From Scilla litardierei (taxonomy: Eukaryota; Streptophyta; Magnoliopsida; Asparagales; Asparagaceae): a stretch of DNA of 64,000 nt. Positions 19,076-30,643 of the stretch are shown here, one piece after another (position 1 is the stretch's first letter; each line of letters starts with the position of its first letter). The stretch covers positions 320,790,452-320,854,451 of the forward strand of contig CM061141.1 of assembly GCA_030789695.1 (NCBI GenBank). Direction: 5' to 3'. The notes under the pieces are model-generated. The model worked only from the letters and a program-made list of their open reading frames with translations, did no database searches and had not been told where the DNA came from. Both the position numbers and the translations under genes were made by a program.

Positions 19076-21752
19076 TGTCATGGCCTGTTTAGCCCTATAC
19101 AGCGACTGACACAGTAGTCCTCTACGCACGAGTAGAGGGAGTATAAGGAGTTGATAAGAGGTGATATGGCGTGTATGTGGCTGGTGGCAGTCGTGTAATT
19201 TCGTGAAGAGTGTAGGTGCATTTTTGGTCATTTGGCAATATGGGTGGAAGTGTGTGTAGAGTAAAGGTGGGTGTGTAAAGTAATGTCATACTTGTAAATT
19301 TTGAAAGAGTGTGTTAGTGCGAGAGGGACTAGTGTGAAAAGGGATGGGATTAGTGGCATGCTTGAAAATATTTAGAAGGGTGAGGGGTAAAATGGCCTTT
19401 TGGTCATAAAGAAGTGTGTGTGTAAAGTAAAGGAGTGAGTGCATAAAGTAATGGCAAACTTGTAAATACTTGAAACTTGAGGGGTTATTTTGGAAGTGTA
19501 TTAAAGTCATTTTAGCATGTTCATGCTTATCCTAAAGAGGATTCTGGTGCTAGGGACATTTCCACCTCTTTCTTTAACCTTTTTTCTTCTTCTTTTCATT
19601 TTTCTATTCCCCTCTCCACTCCCAAAGCCTTGGCCGAACTCCCCTTCCCCCCTTTTCCCCTCCATCAAAACTACAAAACCCTAATTCCACTTCCAAAAAT
19701 TTCAAGAAAACCCTAGCTCTTCTAGGAGAAAGAAAGTGGGAAGGATGAGCAAGGAAAGAGAGGGAGAAAGGGATTCCCTTGAGATAGGGATTCTAACTTG
19801 GTTAGGAAATTTTTATTTAGGATTATGAGGATGCTATGATGTTATTTTGATTGCTCATGGTCATGAATTCATGGATTATGTATGCACTAAATCAAAAAGA
19901 TGACATTTTTCTTTGTTTTTCTTAGCTAATCACCTTCCCCTAAAATCCCGAATTTCTGTTGTGTGTTTCTTCTTCAATTCTGGTCTCTGTAGTTTGATTT
20001 ACTTTTTGATAAAAATATGTGAGTATAGATCTTGATGTTCTACCCTAGATTCATATAAATTATGACATATGTTGAGTTCAATAAGCATGAGCAAAAATTC
20101 AATGTTTACAACATGTCTGAAAATCTGTCAAACTGGACACAGTTTAGAAAAATGAAGCTTATTACATGCACACTATATGGAATTTACTGTTCTTAGTCTC
20201 GTTGTAAATTTAACAAGTGTATCTACAAATTCATCTCAGTGCATATTTTTCGAAATTCTGGCTGCAACATGCCCAAAATTGGCTTCTTATACAAACCCTG
20301 AAATCTGTCAGGAAAACAGACTGTACAGGTTATACCAATTAATTCACTATAAATCACACAGTCCATATTTATGCATGAAGTTTCATGGGTGAATCCAGGA
20401 TTACTATATCTTCAACTTTCATTTAGAGAGTTTTGTCAAATTCACAATAGAAATTGATTAAACACCTTGATTTTGTAACTGTTCCTATAATTTCAGCAAG
20501 ATGGACTGTTTTTGGGTGAAGTTGAATTTTATGGTGATGTTAAAATTTTCCATTCTAATATGCATGAAATTTGTTGATACCTTTAAGAAATTTTAGTTAT
20601 GCTCTTTGTTACAAAAATTGATGGTGTGACACTCTCCATTATATGGCAATTGCTATGTATTGTTAAAATGCCCATTTAACGTGATGTTGAAGAGAATTTG
20701 GAATGTGGCCATTATAAAGTGTGTGCCAGGTATTACATTTATGGACTTGTGTATTTCCATTGAAGATTATGACACGTGATATGTCAACTGTGACGTCTCG
20801 ATCTGCCCTAAGGCGGGTGAGCATCCTAGTATGGGGATGGGGGAAGTTTGGGTATTACTTAACCATAAGGGCCTGGACTGAGAAGTTGGGAGAAAAGATA
20901 TGTGATATGTGATACTTATTCCCACTTGCCTTTACTGGGAGTGGTGGGGACATACGAAGGTTGTGTTACTATGTGTATCCTCACTCCTGCCAGGGACGGT
21001 GGAGCTGAAAGACCTAGCATACAGTGCCCGTGTTCACTGCGTCGTGTGCTATATTCACCCCAAATTTGGGGTGAGGTCTAGGCCCTTATCTTTAGGTGAT
21101 ACCCCGGCCTCCAAAGAGTCACTAACATCTGCTAACTAATAAACCTTATATGCGTTGTTGTTGTACAATTGTGTGTTGTACTCTTTACTTTGGTTGTGTG
21201 TACTCCTATTGCCTTTACACTCATAACCTCTAAATGATTTTCATATACCCTAGTTAGTTTCCTACTGGGCACGTTTTGACATGCTCATTTTACTTTTTAG
21301 GTCTTGAGCAGGTGACACCAGAGCAGAATCTTCCTCAGGAGATTACTCAGACGTGAGTTTTTGAGTTGGGGATACCACTCTTTTTTAGCTGTGTCTTGTA
21401 GTGTGAGTTGGGTCGAGTAGAGAGCGAGTTGTTTGTAGTTGTGGTATGTGTTGGTGGCTTGTAGTAATTCTCATGTATACTTGAGTCAGTTCCACTTTGT
21501 ACTTGATGTTGGTGTGTAGTTCTCTCTTGATTATGTAAATATGTGGTTATGTACTTTCTGTGATGGCTGTATGTGTTACTTTCTTTTATATATGTGTGTA
21601 TGTGTGATGTATGATCCCAGCATTCGCAGTGGCCTGCTTATTGTGTGTTTTCATTTCACGCTTGGTGTAGTACCGCGGCTTGTCAGGCTCCATCCTCCCT
21701 TTTCTATGGTGTGGAATGCCATACAAGGTATTTGTGAGAATGGGGCGTGACA
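19076..21752 (+). mobile_element. 5' LTR of gypsy element B (2677 bp)
   Basis: It begins TGTCATGGCCTG and ends GGGGCGTGACA, the end shared with LTRs A, C and E. It is directly followed by the conserved block (GTGGTGGCCCATGCAGGTC) and a gag. It is largely AT-rich with no ORF of note. I did not find the stem-loop and short ORF seen in the LTRs of A, C, D and E. The target is gag of element F (left flank TCGGG, 19071-19075). The partner LTR is outside the window. Confidence 0.85.
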
Positions 21753-21774
21753 GGTTTAGTGGTGGCCCATGCAG

Positions 21775-21874
21775 GTCAACTCTCACTACGACATATGAAA
21801 GGATTATACATCAAACACTTTGATGCCATCACATATGGTACTAATTCCTCTTGTGATGTCCTCTTTCTCTGTAG
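21775..21874 (+). other. Candidate leader intron of element B, 100 nt
   Basis: Donor GCAG/GTCAAC is at the end of the post-LTR block. The acceptor CTCTTTCTCTGTAG has a strong pyrimidine tract and lies one base before the gag ATG (21876). The position corresponds to the candidates in A, D and E. Confidence 0.4.
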
Positions 21875-21875
21875 A

Positions 21876-22997
21876 ATGGATAGTGGAAACGGGATATCTT
21901 CATCAGAGATGGAGCATGAAGAACCCTCTTTGATGGAAAAGATTTTGCTAGGTTTCCAGGCGAGTCTGGATCAGCAGGCTGAGATGCTCGCCAAGATGTA
22001 GGGTCAGAAGACCCCATGCTTCAAGCAGTTTAGGGCAATGAAGCCGAGGATTTTTTTCTGGCAAGGAGACTGCATTGGAGGGCGATGAGTGGTTACGACG
22101 CACAGGGGATGACCTCACAGCTGTTGGATTTCCATTGGAGGGTTGGGTTAATGCAACAAAAAGGCAATTGACACATCAGGCCAGAGATTGGTGGGATACC
22201 CAGGAGCAGCATCTGACAGGTCCTATCTCTTGGAAGACTTTCAAGGAGCATTTTGAGTCCAAGTTCCTTCCAAAGATCGCAAAGGATGAGCTCAGGCAGC
22301 GTTTTGAGCAGTTGACTCAGGGCCGGTGGAGCGTGGATGAGTATGACACCGAGTTTTCGTTGTTGAGCAAGTTTGCCCCAGAGCTTATTGTGACTGATGC
22401 CACCCGAGCTCGATGCTTCCGTATAGGACTGGTTCCGGAGTATAGAGGGGCGATGTCCACACAGAAACTCGCCACACAGGAGGATGTGCTTGAGGCGGCA
22501 AGATTATTTGAGATCCATTTGCAGAGCATATGGAAAATGCCTACAGGTGACAGACGACCATCAGGACCACAGAAGGCATTATCTTGGCCAGTACAGACGG
22601 CCCAGTTCAAGAGACCAGGAGCCCCTGCAGTGACACAGAGACGTTTGACATGTCAATATTGTGGCAAGACTGGCCATGAGCAGAAGGAGTGTAGGGCTTG
22701 GTCAAAACAATGATTTGCTTGTGGTGGCCGAGGACACATTAGCATGTTCTGCCCGCAGCAGGGTGCCTACCGACCCCAGTAGCACATGTGGCTACTAGGC
22801 CGATGCAGCAGCGAGCTTTTCCACCTGGTTCACAGCGGCCTTCACTTTCGGCAACAGCTGGACCAGGTATACCGGCCCCAAGAGGACCTTCCTTACCTCC
22901 TCAGCGGCCGACCTTTAAGAAGACAAACTCTGCTCCAAAGTCTCAGGCTTAACGATGACAGCAGTATAGGCAGAAAACACAGGCCAGGTTATCACTA
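21876..22997 (+). pseudogene. gag: Ty3/gypsy gag of element B (broken)
   Basis: The ATG at 21876 starts MDSGNG. A TAG at 21999-22001 and a frame change around a T-run near 22050 interrupt the N-terminus. From 22075 the core is open for 212 codons. It shows the gag core (ARDWWDTQ; FESKFLPKIAKDEL; VDEYDTEFSLLSKFAPE) and zinc knuckle CQYCGKTGHEQKEC, with a stop at 22711-22713 exactly where the first Cys of the second knuckle should be (then FACGGRGHISMFC). The tail shows TMTAV and VITS, aligning with the gag end of D and stopping at the conserved splice donor. It is diverged from the gags of A, D and E but homologous. Confidence 0.88.
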
Positions 22998-23087
22998 GTA
23001 TGGTTCTAGCCCTCTCCTTTCTTTATGTTATATCACTTGTTGCTTAGTTATGATGGACGTTGGTTTGATTTCCTTGTTGGCTTCTAG
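22998..23087 (+). other. Candidate gag-protease intron of element B, 90 nt
   Basis: The boundary is A/GTATGG on the left and TTGGCTTCTAG/GTATG on the right. Removal joins VIT-S to MIKVASFPALALFDSG in frame (phase 1). It is at the same place and phase as in D and E. Unspliced, the frame stops 16-17 codons after the donor. Confidence 0.7.
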
Positions 23088-23200
23088 GTATGATTAAAGT
23101 AGCATCCTTTCCTGCTTTGGCACTTTTTGATTCTGGGGCTTCACACTGTTTTATGTCCCGACAATTTGTAGACAAACATGCTCTACCAGTAGACTCCTTC
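23088..23200 (+). pseudogene. pro: Ty3/gypsy protease of element B, N-terminal fragment
   Basis: The frame MIKVASFPALALFDSGASHCF carries the aspartic protease active site D-S-G, then RQFVDKHALPVDSF. It is cut at about codon 38 by the LTR of element C at 23201. The remainder of B pol is beyond the window or lost. Confidence 0.85.
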
Positions 23201-26200
23201 TGTAATGGCCTGTATTTTAGACGTGTTTTAGATCGTACATACCAGTATTTTATTTCAGTCGTCCGAATAATTTTTCGTCCGAATATTCTTTCCTTCGAGT
23301 CGACGCGAGCGCGTCTCTGTTTTTCGTTTTTACCATATCATCATTAATTAACCATCAAGTTTAACTAATTAGTTGATTTAAATTATCTTACTAATTACAA
23401 CTTGCTAATCACTTTAATTATTTTACTAATTACTTTAATTCATTTATTTTACTAATCACATTTAATTTTACTTAATTACTTAATTAACTTAATCCTTTAA
23501 ATCTCCTAGCTTAATACAACTTATCTTTCACATTTTAATTTTTATAACAGGGTTAGAGGAGAGAAATATGTTTCGTATATCAGGTTCCTCCCCTTAATAG
23601 ATTAGTCAAAAGTTAGCATTAATTTCCCGATTAATCAAACACACACGTTTCTTCACAATTAGTCAAAAGATTTCATTAATTTCCAATCCTAATCAAAAAC
23701 CTAATCGTTTGACTAATGCTCCTTCAGGTTCCCTGCCAATCTTTTTTTAAGGATCAGCAAACGTCTTCATTCCTGTAAAACTCTTCTGCAATCCCATCCA
23801 GTCTACTGCAAATCCACCACCATCAGCTTCTCGAAATCCTCCACCAAGTTCTCAAAACCAGCAAACTCACCAACAAATCAGCCCCAAAATCAAACCAAAA
23901 TCCCCCATCAAATTCTTCCCAAAATCAACTTCCCAAACATACTCAAACTAAGATCGAAATCAATGTTTTTGAGAGGGGGAATTGAGAAATCAGATTTGAA
24001 ACAAACCAAACCAAACTCAGATCTGAAAACAAAACTTCAGATCTGAAATCAAATAAACCCAAACCAATTTCAGATTAAACGATCTCAAACCCATTCCTCC
24101 TTCCTCCTATTTCCCGACCAACCCCACACCGTACAACCGCGTGTGCGTATGCTGTGCCGCCAGCCACTGCCGCCGTGAACCACCGTCCGACGTGCCGCCC
24201 TGTCGCCGGAGGACAGCCCCGTGCGTGCCACTAGCTGCGCCTCCTGCAAGCATCGGAGCGCTGCCGGAGGAGACTGCCCGTAGCCACCGGAGAGCCGCCT
24301 TTGTCCGTCGCCCCTTCCTCTCTCTCGCGTGCAAAAGAGCCCCCATTTGCGTGAGGTAGCTGCTGCAAACATCTGAAAAAAAGAATAGAATATAGAAAGA
24401 AGAAGAGACAGCCAAAGAAAAAGATAAAGAAAGAGATAGAGATAGAGAAAGATGGCAGGTTGAAAGTTAAAGAAAGGGGGAGAGAGTGTGAGGGGTAGGG
24501 TATTAAAATAATGTTAGAATAGGTGTAAGTAGGTGGGATTATTAAACATGATGTTAACCTTAACATTAGCTAGAATTAGTTTAATATTAGTTAGTAGGTT
24601 GTCAGTGTTAATTTTAAATGTTAACTTGTTAATGTTATTAATTTCAGCATGTTAATAATTGATGTTAGGGTAATAATATTAGTATGAAATAAGGCGTGTC
24701 ATGTTAGTATAATACAATATAAACATCACCCTAGCCAGAGAACCCAATAAAATCAGACTAACCCAATTCAAGGATTATTTAAATATTGTGCTTATCTTGC
24801 GATAGATCTAATTCAGTGATATGTTTGACCGAAACAGAGAACCAGACGTACCATTACGTAGTACCCGTCAAGATGAACCCAACGACACAAAAATCACTGA
24901 AATCAGGCAAGTGTACAATTTATAGTGAATTTTTGAAGTTGGATACTCATTTAGTCTTTTACTTGTAAAGTTGTATAACTCAAAATCTACACGTGAAATT
25001 ACTGCCATGACATTCTTAACTAAAAGTGTGATCCAACGGCGTATAACTTGATATATCTTAGTTTAGAACAATAGCAAAGAAAATTACTTTTCTTATCATG
25101 TTCGTTAAATTCTCATATTCAGCACTTTTGTTAAATTATTGTGAATGTTGCACGACACTCTTGTAATCATGAAAATTGTGTATAAAAATAAATGACGACA
25201 TTATTTAATTGATGCATGTCTTGGAATAAATAACAAATGTGTGACATCGTGAAATCGTGCGCCTCGAAGGCGAAATCGTGACTTTCGTGATGTCATATGA
25301 GTTGACAAATTCGTGCTTGTAATATGGCTACTCCGTCGATCATGTGTGACTAGTCTGGATCCTATTCCAGTATGGTCACATATGACTAGTCTGGCTCGTG
25401 TTTCAGTATATGTCGGTTTAGCGTCTGGCTCGTGTCCAGCACAACATTTTTGGGTGGGTTTAGGGTTGAGCGGCTACTAGGCGCATGAAAGGGTACTCTC
25501 TTCAAGGGCACCACCCATGCGGTGGGTTAGCGACAATCACGGTAAGCACCGGTGTGAAGAACGACTCACTCATCACGACCTAAAGGTGAGAACCCTATGC
25601 ATGATAGAAAGCATTACTTTGCAATTGTAATAATCGTTGTCACTTGCTCACACATTAGGATTGCCATTTTTGTCGTGCTTACTTTCAATTCGTTATAACT
25701 GCCATGTCGTAACTGCTCACTTTACTTTTGCTTAGAACTACATGATAGGATGTATTTTACTTTATTTCATTTTATAATCAGCATGTTTGAACTTGTTGTC
25801 GTTATCATGTTTACTTTATTGATGCCTCTTAAATCCAGTATAATTTGTATATCTGGCCTTGGGTTTTCTGACATCTACTTGCAGACCCTTGCTGACATAC
25901 ATTTATGTTTTTGGATGTATGTCAGATCCAGAGTTATAGCACCAGGAGGACTAGTTGAGATAGCTGAACCAGTGGACCAAGAGTTGTTGGCCAGTGAACC
26001 ATCACTGTACTTCTTTTCATTGTTGTACAGGTCATAAGACCTACTCTTCTTTTCTCCATTTGTTGCAATTCCGTTGAGACGTTTGAGATTGTAATAATAT
26101 TTTACTTATCTGTGTTGTTTTTTTAGTAATGCAAGCAAGAACCAGCGGTATTTCACACAGACGCTTATTGTGTTAAGTTAAGGAAGAAAGAAAAGCAAAA

Positions 26201-26276
26201 GTACATCCTCCTTACTTGCACATGCGGACCTATTCGCGACCTTGCTTCTATGCTTAATGGAAAGCGGGTTGTGACA
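23201..26276 (+). mobile_element. 5' LTR of gypsy element C (3076 bp)
   Basis: It starts TGTAATGGCC within the B protease and ends GTTGTGACA. It matches the interrupted 3' LTR (29302-30643 and 40204-41902). A GC-rich core is at about 24100-24360. A stem-loop at 25893-25924 (arms TGACATACAT and ATGTATGTCA) is followed by MSDPEL, but the short ORF is broken by a TAG. Uninterrupted target sites for the later insertions are here: GTTAG at 24513-24517 (element D) and CAAAA at 26196-26200 (element E). Confidence 0.92.
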
Positions 26277-29200
26277 GGTTTTAGTGGTGGCCCATGCAGG
26301 TCAATGCTCATGTAAAATACTTTAAAACAGCATAGATAATATTACAATCTTGACTCTCAAACAACACCTTCCCTAGAATCTTCTATCTCGATCAAATTCA
26401 TTAGAAAATCCTAGTCCTAAGATTTCTGATCCTTAGTCAACTAAATCAGTATACCCTTGATTTTTAATCTTCCTTCATTTTACATTCCACTTTATGACCT
26501 TAGGAATCTATCGTAGCCTTTTTACAAGTCATTTCCTACCCGTTCTCACATTTGATCATCCTATTCTAATCCTTGCTCTCGACCCACGTGATCTTCCTGA
26601 CAGCTATTATTATCCTTTTGAATCACCCACATTATTATACTGATTCCACGGTCGATATCACTTCGATGGAATTCCTCGCCTGGTTTAACTCCTTTAAAAA
26701 TCTTTAATATATATACATAGGCCTCATATTTTTCAACTGACTTAAATTTATTCTTTGATTTTGAGTTTTTCTTCGCCGTAATTTTTAGTCACTACTTATA
26801 ATGATTTCCTAGCCTATATCATCCATAGTCCTATACTCACTTTTCTTTCTATAGAAATTTCCATCTTTAAACCCTACTTCACAGACTCAATATAGCTTTT
26901 CTTTCCTACTACAATGTATTCAAAACAACCGACCATATACTAATTTTAAATACTTTTTATGCTAAATAAAACATCAACTATTTCAGTGTATTAGTTGTTA
27001 ATAAAAAATAAAAAAGCCTTTTTGTTGATGGCACGCATATAAATGATAAGCTTCCTTCAATGGACCATGATCCGGTCAATGTGCTTGGCTAAGTTTGTTG
27101 GATCACCCTAGCTAGACTGGGGGTAAGTGATCCTGGCATAGTCACTTCCCTGACCGTGTCCGCTGGACCGCAAGGATGTGAATCATAATTATGTATAGCA
27201 TTTTCTTTCTTACTATATTACAACGGATTTCAAGACAACCAATCATATACAAATTTAAACTACTAAATAGAACTCCAACTACCTCAGTTAATCAGTTCTG
27301 CATTCATCGTGTTCATACTTTAAAATTTTTGTTAAAAAAATCTATTCCATTTACGAAACAAACACTACATCTCTACACCCATGACTCTTTCATCTATTGC
27401 TTATCTACTATTTTAACTTATACCACCTACTCACTATCCTTATTTACGTTATTGGGATATTGTCGCATTTTTACACATACCTACCATTCTCCCATTTATT
27501 CATTCATAACCATCTCTATGCCACCTGATCAAGCTAACTCTATATCCTTGCTTCACCTAAACCCATTCGTCGCAAACTTCATTCGTTACATCATACAACT
27601 ATGTATCCTACACTCTCTTGGTTACCACATTAGTGCATCTATTTACTTATTACCACTTTAGCAAGATTAGTTTTAAATTTGCGTTATAACCCCTTTAAAT
27701 TGTTTTCTTCTGCCTTTATTTCTATCATCAGCAGTGTTGAATTTTGTTATGCATTATGTTGTTAGAATGTTAGATATGATTATTATTATTAGGAGATTAT
27801 AAATACGGATAGGAATAGTTTGAGATGATGTAAGGTATAGTTGTATTGATTGATTACAATTATGATAGATAGAATGATGTGTTCAAGAGTTATATTTCAC
27901 ATTTGGATATACCCATACATAATGGCTTCAATAGGATTCCATACTATGAATGGTGTACAGGAAGACAGTACATTACGGATTTGGAATTCATATTAGTAGC
28001 AGCTGAGAGTAACTTTGTAGATATTAAATGATTTATGATGACGATGATGATTAGAAGAGTATGTAAAGTAACAAGACTTCATCGTACGGATAAGGTGATG
28101 GAGACGTCGGAAACGATATGATACGTTAATACGAATGGATAGTTGCGTAAATTGATCTAAGTTGCTTAAGATAAGATACATAAGAACTGATGAGATGTGA
28201 TTTAATAATTTGTTAATTAAGGTGTTTAAACTTATGAGTTGTCACGATGAAGAATGAGTTGGGAGCATGATAAATGTTGATGTTAGATGGTGATATATAC
28301 TAGGCGCATTGGAACTTATTGTCATATATCAGTAATCAGTAAAGCGTCGTTATACCAATTGCTTGAGAGAAGAATAAGGTTGGAGTTAGATGATGTCACA
28401 ATTATAGTATTACAAGTTGGGTTATACAATGAGCAAGGAATGATACATTACAGATGAGACAACATATAAGAATGTACAGTTTTTGGAGAACTTGGTTATA
28501 GAGGATATCATACATTAAAGACCCCCGAGAAGATGTTACTGTCTTAATAGAAATGAAGAGCGAAGAAGTGAGAAAATTTGTAAGAAGTATTGGTTGAGGA
28601 TAGTTGGTATTTTCCCTTCTGAGGTTGCCTTGTTTAAAGTATTAATTGTTTAAGGCAAGAATTATGAAATAGAAATCAAAAAAAAGAAAAGGGAAGTATT
28701 AGACCTGTATTTAAGTTCAGGATAAGCTTATAGTTGTAACATTATTCAGTGACGAGACGAGAAGTGATGATTTATTTTAGGAACACTTGTTTGCGGTTAT
28801 GGGTTTAACAACCAGTGTGTTAGAATATTGGGCTTGCAATTGAGAGTAAATATATACTTGTATTTTATTATTTTCTCCCCCTTGTCCATGCACATCGCTG
28901 GTAGCCGTCGCTAGCTATTTTGCTTACCTATTGACAACTAAGGTTATTGTCGTTCATAGCCACCCGACCCCCAAATTCCTCCTCTATCAATGTCTTCTTT
29001 TCAAAAACTTCTCTTAATAAAATTAGCCTTAATTTTCCCTAATCAAATTCATTAAGAACCAATGTTTCCTTTTTAACAAACCCTAAACCAAACATGACCA
29101 GCAGCCGGGGCATATTCTTGACAGGCGTCAGAAGACACTCTGGAACAAGACTGTCGATCTTGTTAGAGTGGCGACACGGCTCACCAGGAGAGTCCACCTG

Positions 29201-29301
29201 AGAGAGAGAGAAGATGAGATACGAGAGCGTTATCCATACTTGTTTCCTGCTCATTGGTTGATAAGAATTCCGAGACGGAATTTTTCGTAAGGTGGGTAGA
29301 A
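26277..29301 (+). mobile_element. Internal region of element C: mostly non-coding
   Basis: It opens with the conserved block (26277 on) but has no gag, RT or integrase. About 26300-27660 is C-rich and G-poor on the plus strand, and about 27670-28900 is G-rich and C-poor. A diverged local duplication links about 26893-26960 and 27193-27265. A chromodomain-end remnant (29085-29265) precedes the polypurine tract AAGGTGGGTAGAA (29289-29301). The layout is that of a large non-autonomous derivative (LARD-like). Confidence 0.7.
29085..29270 (+). pseudogene. pol: Remnant of gypsy pol 3' end (chromodomain tail) in element C
   Basis: Across at least two frames one reads RRQK, NKTVDLVRV and REREDEIRERYPYLF, matching the last 40-50 codons of pol in D and E. 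It is frameshifted and fused to non-coding sequence upstream. It shows that C descends from a chromodomain-bearing gypsy element. Confidence 0.75.
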
Positions 29302-30643
29302 TGTAACGACCTGTATTTTTAGACGTGTTTTAGATCGTGCGTACCAGTATTTTATTTCAGTCGTCCGGATAATTTTTCGACTGTATGTTCTTTGCTTCGA
29401 GACGACACGAGCTCGTCTCTGTTTTTCGTTTTTACCATATCATCATGAATTAACCATCAAGTTTAACTAATTACTTGATTTAAATTTCTTACTAATTAAA
29501 ACTTGCTAATCACTTTAATTATTTTACTAATTACTTTAATTCATTTATTTTACTAATCACATTTAATTTTATTTAATTACTTAATTAACTTAATCCTTTA
29601 AATCTCCTAGCTTAATACAACTTATCTTTCACATTTTAATTTTTATAATAGGGTTAGAGGATTGAAACACATTTCGTATATCAGGTTCCTCCCCCTAATA
29701 GATTAGTCAAAAGTTAGCATTAATTTCCCGATTAATCACACACACACGTTTCTTCACAATTAGTCAAAAGATTTCATTAATTTCCAATCCTAATCAAAAA
29801 CCTAATCTTTTGACTAATGCTCCTTCATGTTCCCTGCCAATCTTTTTTTAAGGATCAGCAAACGTCTTCATTTCTACAAAACTTTTCTGCAAACCCATCC
29901 TGTCTACTGCAAATCCACCACCATCGGCTTTCCGAAATCCTCCACCAAGCTCTCAAAACCAGTAAACAATTTCACCAACAAATCAGCCCCAAAATCAAAC
30001 CAAAATCCCCCATAAATTCTTCCCAAAATAAACTTTGCAAACATACTCAAACTGAGATTGAAATCAATGTTTTGAGAGGGAGAATTGAGAAATCAGATTT
30101 GAAACAAAACAAACCAAACTCAGATCTAAAAACACAACTTCATATTTGAAATCAAATAAACCCAAACCAATTTCAGATCAAACGATCTCAAACCCATTCC
30201 TCCTTCCTCCTCTTTACCGACCAGCCCCCTCGTCGTACAACCACGCACACGTACACTGTGTCGCCAGCCACCGTCGCCGTGAACCCCGTCCGACATGCCT
30301 CCATGTCGCCGAAGGACAGCCCCGCACATGCCACTAACTGCGCCGCCGCCAGGCGCTGCTGCGCCGCCTGCAAGCACCAGAGCGCTGCCAGCGGAGACCG
30401 TCGGAAGCCACCGGAGAGCCGCCGTCATCCGTTGCCCCTTCCTCTCTCACACCTGCGTAAGAGCCCCCATTTGCATGAGGTAGCTGCTGCAAACATTTAA
30501 ATAAAAAAAGAATAGAATATAGAAAGAAGACGAGATAGCCAAAGAAAAAGATAAAGAAAGAGATAGGGATAGAGAAAGATGGCAGGTTGAAAGTTAAAGA
30601 AAGGGGGGAGAGAGTGAGGGGTAGGGTATTAAAATAATGTTAG
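29302..30643 (+). mobile_element. 3' LTR of element C, first part
   Basis: It matches the 5' LTR of C from its TGTAACGACC start, including the GC-rich core (about 30190-30470), and is interrupted after GTTAG (30639-30643) by element D. It resumes at 40204. Confidence 0.92.

Noticed and set aside
27191..27661. 156-codon frame in element C
   Set aside because: AT-rich, no domain, and it overlaps a diverged local duplication; composition is like the surrounding non-coding internal region.
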